DNA of 64,000 bases. Source: Flavobacteriales bacterium. Its GTDB lineage: Bacteria; Bacteroidota; Bacteroidia; Flavobacteriales_F; PHOS-HE28. Positions 52,475 through 60,260 of this stretch are shown piece after piece (within the stretch, counting starts at the first letter, position 1; each line of letters starts with the position of its first letter). Location of the stretch: NCBI GenBank assembly GCA_016718655.1, contig JADKCV010000060.1, forward strand, positions 1-64,000, written 5' to 3'. The notes beneath the pieces were generated by a model. It worked only from the letters and a program-made list of their open reading frames with translations. It was not told the DNA's origin and ran no database searches. The position numbers were made by a program, and so were the translations under genes.

Positions 52475-53733
52475 GTGGGATTGGACGATGGGATGCGCCC
52501 AGGGTTCGATCGCAGGAACAGCAGGACGGCCAGCAGCAGGATCCCGAACGCACCGATGCCGAGCATACCAGCTTGGATCAGCCGATCGGAGATCGGCCCC
52601 AAGGCGTCTTCCCAGTTGCCTCCGTAGAGAAGGAACAGGGGGATGGCCACGAAGGGCAACCACGCTGGGGTGCGCCGCGAAAGGAGGTGATACAGCACGA
52701 AACACAGGACTGGCGTCACGAGCAGGAAGTGTTGGGTGTCGGTGAGCGTGATGCTGGGCACGAGGCCTACCAGCAGCAGGTATTCGAAGGGGAAGCGAGC
52801 AGGGTTGCGGGCACATCCGTCGGGCCTACGGTCGCTGAGTACGAACAGGCCGAAGGAACCGGCAATGACGGCCAGGATGCCGTAAGCCACCGCAGCGCTC
52901 GCCGGCAAGAAGAGGTGGAGCACGCTCCGGTAGAGGGCGGAGTAGATGGTGTTGATGGCCCGACGGTCGTCGCCCTCCGTGTAGATCAGGCTGGTATTGT
53001 GCTCGGCCATGGTGCGGCCCCAGTCCATCAGTGCTTCTGTGTTCGCCGACCAGCCGAGTATCAGAGCCGGTATCATGAGCCCGATGCCGATGACCACCCC
53101 GGCCATCGTGAGCGCCTGCCACCTGCCGCGTAGGACCAATAGCGGAGCGAGCACCAGGAAGTGCGGCTTAGTGAGGATGGCCACGCCGATGAGCACTCCA
53201 GCCCAGTGATCGCGGCCTTGCACCAGTTGTTCCAGTCCCACAACGAGCAGCCAGAGCAGGAAGAGGTTGATGTTCCCCAAGTGGAGCTCACGATGGAGGT
53301 GGACAACGACCACGAGCCCTAGGAGGAACAGTGGCGCATAGCGTGCTGGTGCGCCTTGGAGCAGGTGCGCCCGGACCAAGCGGTCTATGCGGCGAAGGGC
53401 GTCGAGGAAGGCGAGGGTGATGAGCAGGTAGTGGATCGCGGCCGCCAGCGGGTAGGGTAGCGCGGCGAGCGGAGTGTGGATCAGCGCCAGTAGCGGTGCA
53501 TACTTGAAGAGGCCGGAATCGAGTCCGTGCGCCACACCGTACAGGGGCGCACCATGCAGCACCGCCTGACCTGCTCCGAAATAGACGCGGAAGTCGTTGA
53601 GCTCGGCCCGGCCGTTGAGGGTTTCAGCCACGAACAGAAGTACGGCCAACGCGCCGAACACGACGAAGAAGCGAACGGGATATCGGTTCCAGATACTCAA
53701 ATGGCTAAGGAAGTGCGGCACCAATGTACCCAT
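52471..53733 (-). CDS. GT87-type (DUF2029) membrane glycosyltransferase
   Basis: 420 residues with about ten membrane helices. The first loop has the acidic residues expected of a polyprenol-sugar-dependent transferase (ELNDFRVYFGAGQAVLHGAP, YGVAHGLDSGLFKYAPLLAL), and HRELHLGNINLFLLWLLVV plus GVLIGVAILTKPHFLVLAPL are the conserved GT87 positions. It would transfer a sugar, usually mannose or arabinose, from a lipid carrier outside the membrane. Overlaps the serine hydrolase gene (ATGA), so they are one operon. Confidence 0.85.
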   Translation of the reverse strand: MGTLVPHFLSHLSIWNRYPVRFFVVFGALAVLLFVAETLNGRAELNDFRVYFGAGQAVLHGAPLYGVAHGLDSGLFKYAPLLALIHTPLAALPYPLAAAIHYLLITLAFLDALRRIDRLVRAHLLQGAPARYAPLFLLGLVVVVHLHRELHLGNINLFLLWLLVVGLEQLVQGRDHWAGVLIGVAILTKPHFLVLAPLLVLRGRWQALTMAGVVIGIGLMIPALILGWSANTEALMDWGRTMAEHNTSLIYTEGDDRRAINTIYSALYRSVLHLFLPASAAVAYGILAVIAGSFGLFVLSDRRPDGCARNPARFPFEYLLLVGLVPSITLTDTQHFLLVTPVLCFVLYHLLSRRTPAWLPFVAIPLFLLYGGNWEDALGPISDRLIQAGMLGIGAFGILLLAVLLFLRSNPGRIPSSNPT

Positions 53734-53784
53734 GCGGGGACGTGCCCGATGACGATGCCTCCCTACAACGACCGAGCAATGAAC

Positions 53785-54171
53785 CTACTGCTTGGTCCGG
53801 TCCACCTCCTTCACCAAGCGACCGTTCTCGTAATGCAGTTCGCGGTAGACCTGGCCATCGGGGCTGTAATCCAGATGCACACCGTGCTCCTTGCCATTGG
53901 CCCAGCTCTCCGTGTACTTCCGGGTGCCGTTCTCGTAGTAGTACTCCCAGATGCCATGCTCCACGCCGTTCTCGAACCGGCCCACGTATTCCAATTGACC
54001 GCTCGGATAGTAGACCTTCTCCATCACCTTCACGGCCTCCTCACCTTTGCCTTTCATGTACACCACCACTTCGGGCTTGTTGTTGGGGTGCGATGCGGCT
54101 ACGAACTTGTGCGTGGCACAGCCCGAGAGCAGGAGAGCGGAGGATAGGACGAGTGCTGAACGCAATGACAT
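53785..54171 (-). CDS. MORN-repeat (YwqK-like) lipoprotein
   Basis: 128 residues; lipoprotein signal with SALLLSGCATHKF. Three MORN-type repeats follow: YYPSGQLEYVGRFENGVEHG, IWEYYYENGTRKYTESWANG and VHLDYSPDGQVYRELHYENG. The family name 'YwqK family antitoxin' is a database label; no toxin is seen nearby, so a structural or envelope role is as likely. A TAATTTAG promoter-like sequence lies about 12 bases before the start. Confidence 0.85.
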   Translation of the reverse strand: MSLRSALVLSSALLLSGCATHKFVAASHPNNKPEVVVYMKGKGEEAVKVMEKVYYPSGQLEYVGRFENGVEHGIWEYYYENGTRKYTESWANGKEHGVHLDYSPDGQVYRELHYENGRLVKEVDRTKQ

Positions 54172-54217
54172 GACCGCGCTAAATTAGGGGAAAGGCATGC
54201 CTCGGCGCCATGCGGTC

Positions 54218-56743
54218 CTAGAACCAGGCCATCACCTTGAAGTTGAAGCGTCGCGGGGTGAGGAAGTCCGGGATGGAGTATTGGCGGCCACTCACATCCG
54301 TGATCCAGGTATGGTCGATGGTGTTGTTGATGTTCAATAGGTTGAACACTTCCAGGCTGAGCCAGAGGTCGTTGATGTGGCGGAGCCAATTGGTCTTTTC
54401 CTGGCCCTTCGCACCCAGGAGTTGTTTGCTGAAGCCGATATCCACGCGTCGGTAAAGGCTGGTGCGCAGGGTGTCCGCGTAACGATCGGCCTCTGGAGGA
54501 CCGAATGGTAGACCTGTGCCGAAGACCAGGCTGAGCTGGACCTTGAAGGTGGGCCAACGGGGCATCTCGTCCTGGAAGAAGAGGGCCACATTCACGCGCT
54601 GGTCCGTGGGCCGTGGAATGTACCCCGGTTCGAAGCGGGTGCTGTCCACCGCCACTTGGTCCGTGGTGAAGCCCGGCCGGATGGTATCGCCAGCTGCGTT
54701 GTACCGCAGGTAATACAGGTCGTCCTTCAGGTCCTCTTGGATCGTCATGACGCTGGCGCCCACCCAACTCTCGATGCCCGGGATGAACTGACCATTGAGC
54801 TTCATGTCCAATCCGGTGGCGAAGCCCTTGGCGATGTTCTCGCCGAAGTAGCGGATCCTGATATTATCCACCTTGTACGGGATGAGGTCGTCCAGTTGCT
54901 TGTAATACGCCTCTGCTGTGAACTTGAAGGGTCGCTCCCAGATCTCGAAGATGCGGTCCATGCCCAATAGGAAGTGGATGGATCGTTGTGCACGGATGTC
55001 GGGGTTGAGCGTGCCGTTCATCCGGCGCATCTCGCGGTAGAAGGGCGGTTGGTAGTAGAGCCCGGTGGCAGCCCAGAAGCTGTAGTCCCGGTCCACGGTA
55101 TCACCTGCCGCAGTAGCCCGCTTCCAACCCGGATGGAAGGTGAGGCGCGCTCGAGGGCTCACCACGGTCTGTCCGTTGTAGTTCCAGTGCTGTGCACGTG
55201 CTCCGGCGATGAGTGTCCACCAGCGGTCGTTGCCGGGATCCCAACGCCACGTGCTCTGGGCGTAGGCTGATGCCCGCAGACTGGAGACATCCAGCTTGCT
55301 CTTCAAGGTGTAGTTGAGCAACAGGTCCTCGCCGGTGTTCTGCGGGGTGCTGTAGTCGGCAGAGTCGATCAGGGTCCATTCGCTCAGCTTGTCGCTGATG
55401 ACCTCACTTCGCACATCTGCGCCCCATTGCACGTAGCTCTTGGGTCGTTGTAGGTATCCCTTGTGCGCCAAGGTGATGACCGTGGCCTCCAATTCGTTCC
55501 TGGCATGGTCCAGGTATCCACCCACACCCAGGTCGCGCACCACTTCCCCGAACTGTTCGCTGCTCAGGTCGCGCTCCAGTTCGCCCAGGCGGTATTCACC
55601 CAGGATATCGAAGCGTTCTTGCTCATAGGTCTTGAACGCGCTCGCCGTGAACTTCAACAGAAGGTCGTCAGTGACCTTGGCATTGAGGTTGAGCGCCCCG
55701 AACCAGGTCTCGAAGGCGGTGCGTTCCTGCCCTTCGAAGTAAACGGTGAAGCGCAGGGCCTGGTTGAAGCTACCGAACTCGGTCTCCCGGTCCTGGGGGA
55801 CCACGCCGTACGTGTTGCGTGAGTAAAGACCAAGGAAGCCCAATTCCAATTTGTCGGTCAGGTCATAGGTCCAATAGCTCTGCAGGTCGGTGTACACCGG
55901 CCGGTACTCACCCTGGGTATCGAGTCCGGATAACAGCAGTTGGTTCCGGCGATAGCGCAAGCCTGTGATCTGGCGTAAGCGCGCATTGCGCATGGCGTTC
56001 TCCACATGGACCGAACCGCCCAAGAGGCCAGCAGAAGCACTGCCCGCGAAGGCCTTCGGACGTTTGTAATGGATGTCGAGCACGCTGCTCATCTTGTCCC
56101 CATAGCGCGCTTCAAAGCCGCCAGCGCTGAAGTTCAAGCGTTCGATCATGTCCGGATTGGGGAAGCTGAGGCCTTCCTGCTGACCGGCACGCACCAGGAA
56201 AGGCCGATAGACCTCGATGTCATTCACATAGACCAGGTTCTCATCGAAGTTCCCGCCGCGGACGCTGTAACCGGCGCTCAGTTCGTTGCGCATGGCCACC
56301 CCGATCTGGCCGATGAGAAGCGACTCCACACCACCCTGAGGATTGGGGTTGAATCGCGCGATCCGCGGATCGATCGGGGTTACTCCCTCCTCGCGTTCAC
56401 GGCGTCGCTGCCCCTCCACATCCACAATACCCAGCGTACGCAATTTGAGGCTGATGTTGACCACGGAACGTTCTCCATCGGTCAACGTGTAGGTGCGCTC
56501 TTCCGGGATCAGGCCGGTGTAGCTCCAGCGAACCGTGCTTGGAATACCGGCCGGAAGGTCCAAGGTGTAGCGTCCATCCGTATCGCATACGGCGCCCAGT
56601 TGGGTGCCAACGACCACCACGTTGGCCTGCGGCAGTGGATTGCCAAGTTCATCACGGACCTGCCCTTGGAGGGTGCCGGCACCTTGAGCGTTGCTGCAGA
56701 GCGGGATCGCAAGCACGGAAAGGAGCAGCAGCAGCCGGGTCAT
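54218..56743 (-). CDS. TonB-dependent outer-membrane receptor
   Basis: 841 residues. Signal peptide LLLLLSVLAIPLCSNAQ; residues 22-110 form a carboxypeptidase-regulatory-like domain (GTLQGQVRDELGNPLPQANV); the plug domain follows with RNELSAGYSVRGGNFDENLV and DMIERLNFSAGGFEARYGDK, then the barrel to the end RFNFKVMAWF with a terminal aromatic residue. Substrate unknown; no SusD partner is next to it, which argues against a polysaccharide-uptake locus. Divergent from mazG with 141 bases between starts. Confidence 0.93.
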   Translation of the reverse strand: MTRLLLLLSVLAIPLCSNAQGAGTLQGQVRDELGNPLPQANVVVVGTQLGAVCDTDGRYTLDLPAGIPSTVRWSYTGLIPEERTYTLTDGERSVVNISLKLRTLGIVDVEGQRRREREEGVTPIDPRIARFNPNPQGGVESLLIGQIGVAMRNELSAGYSVRGGNFDENLVYVNDIEVYRPFLVRAGQQEGLSFPNPDMIERLNFSAGGFEARYGDKMSSVLDIHYKRPKAFAGSASAGLLGGSVHVENAMRNARLRQITGLRYRRNQLLLSGLDTQGEYRPVYTDLQSYWTYDLTDKLELGFLGLYSRNTYGVVPQDRETEFGSFNQALRFTVYFEGQERTAFETWFGALNLNAKVTDDLLLKFTASAFKTYEQERFDILGEYRLGELERDLSSEQFGEVVRDLGVGGYLDHARNELEATVITLAHKGYLQRPKSYVQWGADVRSEVISDKLSEWTLIDSADYSTPQNTGEDLLLNYTLKSKLDVSSLRASAYAQSTWRWDPGNDRWWTLIAGARAQHWNYNGQTVVSPRARLTFHPGWKRATAAGDTVDRDYSFWAATGLYYQPPFYREMRRMNGTLNPDIRAQRSIHFLLGMDRIFEIWERPFKFTAEAYYKQLDDLIPYKVDNIRIRYFGENIAKGFATGLDMKLNGQFIPGIESWVGASVMTIQEDLKDDLYYLRYNAAGDTIRPGFTTDQVAVDSTRFEPGYIPRPTDQRVNVALFFQDEMPRWPTFKVQLSLVFGTGLPFGPPEADRYADTLRTSLYRRVDIGFSKQLLGAKGQEKTNWLRHINDLWLSLEVFNLLNINNTIDHTWITDVSGRQYSIPDFLTPRRFNFKVMAWF

Positions 56744-56884
56744 GAGCAGGTCGGCTAAGATAACGGGCGGTGCCGCTGCGAAGTATGCCAGCGCATCGCA
56801 CCCGCGTCGTCATCGGGCGCACACATCGAAGGTCGAATGGAACCGGTGCATCCATGAGGGGGATCCACGCCTCACCTTTGTGGC

Positions 56885-57682
56885 ATGGATGCTTCCACCC
56901 TCGACCCTCGTGCCGCCGCCTTCCTTCGCCTGTTGAAGATCATGGACGAGTTGCGCGAACAGTGCCCCTGGGATCGTAAACAGACCTTGGAGACCTTGCG
57001 GCCGTTGACCATCGAAGAGACCTACGAATTGGGCGATGCCATCCTGGAAAGGGATCTCGACGGCGTGAAGAAGGAACTGGGTGATATCCTCCTGCACATG
57101 GTGTTCTATGCCAGGATCGGCGCTGAGCAGGGTGCCTTCGACATCACCGACGTCCTCCATGGCATCTGTGACAAGCTCATCCACCGCCATCCGCACATCT
57201 ACGGCGATGTGAAGGTGGCGGACGAACAGGAGGTGAAGGCCAATTGGGAGAAGATCAAGCTGCAGGAGAAGGCTGGCAAGGAAGGTCAGGAAAAGAGCGT
57301 GCTGGAAGGCGTTCCGCGCGGGCTCCCCAGCATGGTGAAGGCCATCCGGATCCAGGACAAGGCGCGTGGGGTGGGCTTCGACTGGGAGCACCGTGATCAG
57401 GTGTGGGACAAGGTGCAGGAGGAAATGGCTGAACTGAGGCATGAGGTGGATTCCGATTCGCCCAAACAGGCCGATGAACTCGGAGATCTGCTCTTCAGTG
57501 TGGTCAATTATGCGCGTTTCCTGGGTGTCGATCCGGATGAGGCACTGGAGCGAACCAACCGCAAGTTCATCAGGCGCTTCCAATACCTGGAGCGCGAGAG
57601 TCGCAAGGATGGCAAGGTGATGGGGGAGATGACCCTCGCAGAAATGGATACCTACTGGGACCGCGCCAAAGAGCAGGCATGA
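56885..57682 (+). CDS. mazG: MazG nucleoside triphosphate pyrophosphohydrolase
   Basis: 265 residues, the two-domain form. Metal-binding motif of the first domain: LRPLTIEETYELGDAILERD and LKKELGDILLHMVFYARIG (EExxE..ExxD); RVGFDWEHRDQVWDKVQEE and LRHEVDSDSPKQADELGDLL repeat it in the second domain. Hydrolyses non-canonical or excess nucleoside triphosphates to monophosphates; may affect ppGpp level. Start MDASTLDPRAAAFLRLLKIM at 56885; the ORF downstream overlaps its stop. Confidence 0.93.
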   Translation: MDASTLDPRAAAFLRLLKIMDELREQCPWDRKQTLETLRPLTIEETYELGDAILERDLDGVKKELGDILLHMVFYARIGAEQGAFDITDVLHGICDKLIHRHPHIYGDVKVADEQEVKANWEKIKLQEKAGKEGQEKSVLEGVPRGLPSMVKAIRIQDKARGVGFDWEHRDQVWDKVQEEMAELRHEVDSDSPKQADELGDLLFSVVNYARFLGVDPDEALERTNRKFIRRFQYLERESRKDGKVMGEMTLAEMDTYWDRAKEQA

Positions 57683-57864
57683 TCGATCACCTCCGCCCTT
57701 TGCTGTTCAGCATGCTCCTGGGTTTCCACAACGCCTTGGAACAGGATGATATCGGTATCGAGGACCAGGTGGCCTTCCGCATCGAGCACCGCGAACCGAA
57801 CGAGGGACGGGTCGCGCATCCGGAGCGTACCTTCATCTGGCTGGAAAGCAGCCTGTTGAACTAG
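57679..57864 (+). CDS. very small protein coupled to mazG, uncertain
   Basis: 61 residues, ATG overlapping the mazG stop as ATGA. The N-terminus MIDHLRPLLFSMLLGFHNAL is hydrophobic; the rest, DDIGIEDQVAFRIEHREPNE and VAHPERTFIWLESSLLN, has a balanced composition. No family is recognised. It is followed by a 73-base gap before the T9SS protein. It may be a chance reading frame, but the 4-base overlap favours a real gene. Confidence 0.45.
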   Translation: MIDHLRPLLFSMLLGFHNALEQDDIGIEDQVAFRIEHREPNEGRVAHPERTFIWLESSLLN

Positions 57865-57937
57865 CGCATCTGTTCACATTCCGGTGACATGGTGTGGCGG
57901 GATCTTACCGACCTTTGCACCCCGTTCAGTGCAGTCC

Positions 57938-60259
57938 ATGTTCCCATTCCGTTCCGTTCTCCTTGTAGTGGTCCTCGTTCCTGCCCTGTTGGTGGCCCAG
58001 GTCCCAATCAAATGCTTGGAGATCGAGAGCATACTGGTCGACGCCTGCAACCCATCGGACCTGTGCCCAGGTTCCTCGGAAGGGCAGAACGAGATGGTCC
58101 GGTTCAGGACCGGACCTGACCCCATCGCGTTGGACGACATCGAAGCGGATTGGCCGAACAACTCGTGGCGTGGACTGGTGCAGAACACCCTCACTGCACA
58201 ACTGACCGCTCAACTCAATGCGACGGTCGCCTCATGTGGCTTCCTCATCGAACCGGTGAACGGTATCATTCCACCCGGTTCGCAGGTACTGATGGTCACC
58301 AGCACTGAGATGTGTGTGGCCGCCAATCCCTTCACCAACCTGGTGGACACCCTGTTCCTGGTGTTCCAACAGGAGGGGAATACACAAGGTCACTTCGCCA
58401 ATAACCCAGCGGTGGGCGACCCGGTCACTACGGAACCGCCCACTGGTACCAACTTGCGCTCGTTGGTGCTCTTCCACACCAGCAGCAACTGCAGTGATAC
58501 AGCGACCTATGTGCGCGAACTATTGGTGAACAATGAGGGGACCTATGCTGGCGTGAGCGCCCAGAACGACGGCGCCACCACCCGTTTCAGTTGGCCCGGA
58601 ATACCCGTGGTGGACTATGTGAACTTCGGCTGTCAGGCACCGATCGAACCGCTCGTTGTGGAGGCGCAGGCATTGGGACTCCTGTGCGGTGGGGCACCGG
58701 TGGATCTGGTGGGTTCCGTCGAAGGCGAGGTGATCTCGGTGCAATGGCAGGGTGGGCTTGGCATATTCAGTGACCCGAACGCGTTGAACACCACATACAC
58801 GCCGGCTGTCGGCGAGTCCGGGTCCGTGGAGCTGCAGTTGTGTGTGACCACCTCGTGTGCCGTCCCGCTGTGCACCACCTTGGTGATACCGGCCGGTTCG
58901 GGCCCCACCATCAGTGTCGATCCAACAGGACCCTTGCTGCTCTGTGGCAATGTTCCATTGACCGTCACCGCTTCTGGCGCCGATAGCTACGCCTGGTCCA
59001 CTGGAGCCAACACAGCGGTGGCACAGATCACAGCGCCGGGGACCTTTGTGGTGACGGGTACCAATGCTTGCGGTTCGGATTCCTTGTTCATAACGGTGAT
59101 CACCGGTGAACTCCCTTCGGTCTCGATCACAGGTGATGCCTCCTTCTGTACAGGTTCGACCACCACGCTCACAGCCCAAGGGCCAGGTCCTTTCACGTGG
59201 AACACCGGTGCCTCAGGACCCATGCTTACCGTGGCAAACGCGGGTACGTACGGCGTTACCACCACCAACGGTTGTGGGTCGGCCAGTGCTCAGGTGGATG
59301 TGGTGCAGCTGCCTTCACCTCAGGTCTCCATTTCGGGTCCGGTGCAATTGTGCACAGGGGCATCGGTCTCACTTACGGCCAATGGGGCAAGCGATTACCT
59401 GTGGAGCACTGGTTCGAACGCCCCCTCGATCACCGTGACCAGCGCAGGGACCTACAGTGTGGTGGGTACGAATGCGTGTGGCACCGATGCAGCTGATGTC
59501 ACCGTGACCGCACTTCCCGAACCTGTGGTGAGCATCACCGGCAATACGACGTTCTGCTCTGGTGGGAGCACGGTGTTGACCGCCACAGGCAATGGCCCGG
59601 TGATCTGGAACACGGGCGCCATCACTCCGAGCATCACCGTGACAGCCAGCGGTACGTATACCGTGTCGAACACGAACGGATGTGGGACCGCCACGGACCA
59701 GGTGACCGTGCAGCAGACCAACGTCGTGGCAGTGATCGAAGCGAGCGCAGTGACCGGCTTCGCGCCGTTCACCGTCGTGTTCAGCGCAGCTGGTGAGCCG
59801 CTCGGCAACATCGGTTGGGACCTGGGTGATGGTACTCAAGCCTCATCGGGTACGGTCACACACACGTTCACCGAGCCCGGAAGCTATCCCGTGGATCTGT
59901 CGTTGGAGGTCAATGGTTGTTCGGGTTCCGATCAACTCATCATCACCGTACTAGCGCCGGGACAAGTGCCGGATGCCGAGGTCAGCAGCATCATCGTCCC
60001 GAACGTGATCACACCGAACGGGGATGGGATGAACGATCGCTTGGAGCCCATCCTTCAACGGATCGTGCGCATGGAACTGCGCATCTACAACCGTTGGGGC
60101 CAAGAGGTAGCCTACCTGGATCGGCCCGGCCGTACCTGGGATGCACGTGGTCCTTCAGGTGAACCGGTGGTGGAGGGTACGTACTTCTATGCGGTGGAAG
60201 CGTGGGGTGGCGATGGCGTGGATCACAGCCGCACGGGCAGCATCACCATCTTGCGATAG
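57938..60259 (+). CDS. large secreted protein with T9SS type B (gliding-associated) C-terminal domain
   Basis: 773 residues from MFPFRSVLLVVVLVPALLVA, a signal peptide. An N-terminal unit (residues 25-215) with conserved cysteines (LVDACNPSDLCPGSSEGQNE) is followed by four or five similar Ig-like repeats of about 75 residues carrying (T)FCTGSTTTLTAQGPG-type openings (VQLCTGASVSLTANGASDYL, NTTFCSGGSTVLTATGNGPV), then a PKD domain (GWDLGDGTQASSGTVTHTFT) and the last 90 residues IIVPNVITPNGDGMNDRLEP to SGSITIL, a gliding-motility-associated domain. Exported and attached to the surface by T9SS. Role as adhesin is inferred. Confidence 0.9.
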   Translation: MFPFRSVLLVVVLVPALLVAQVPIKCLEIESILVDACNPSDLCPGSSEGQNEMVRFRTGPDPIALDDIEADWPNNSWRGLVQNTLTAQLTAQLNATVASCGFLIEPVNGIIPPGSQVLMVTSTEMCVAANPFTNLVDTLFLVFQQEGNTQGHFANNPAVGDPVTTEPPTGTNLRSLVLFHTSSNCSDTATYVRELLVNNEGTYAGVSAQNDGATTRFSWPGIPVVDYVNFGCQAPIEPLVVEAQALGLLCGGAPVDLVGSVEGEVISVQWQGGLGIFSDPNALNTTYTPAVGESGSVELQLCVTTSCAVPLCTTLVIPAGSGPTISVDPTGPLLLCGNVPLTVTASGADSYAWSTGANTAVAQITAPGTFVVTGTNACGSDSLFITVITGELPSVSITGDASFCTGSTTTLTAQGPGPFTWNTGASGPMLTVANAGTYGVTTTNGCGSASAQVDVVQLPSPQVSISGPVQLCTGASVSLTANGASDYLWSTGSNAPSITVTSAGTYSVVGTNACGTDAADVTVTALPEPVVSITGNTTFCSGGSTVLTATGNGPVIWNTGAITPSITVTASGTYTVSNTNGCGTATDQVTVQQTNVVAVIEASAVTGFAPFTVVFSAAGEPLGNIGWDLGDGTQASSGTVTHTFTEPGSYPVDLSLEVNGCSGSDQLIITVLAPGQVPDAEVSSIIVPNVITPNGDGMNDRLEPILQRIVRMELRIYNRWGQEVAYLDRPGRTWDARGPSGEPVVEGTYFYAVEAWGGDGVDHSRTGSITILR

Positions 60260-60260
60260 G

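Noticed and set aside
53785..54171. A toxin-antitoxin module at the MORN-repeat lipoprotein
   Set aside because: The antitoxin label is a family name only; the protein is a lipoprotein and no toxin-like partner is adjacent.
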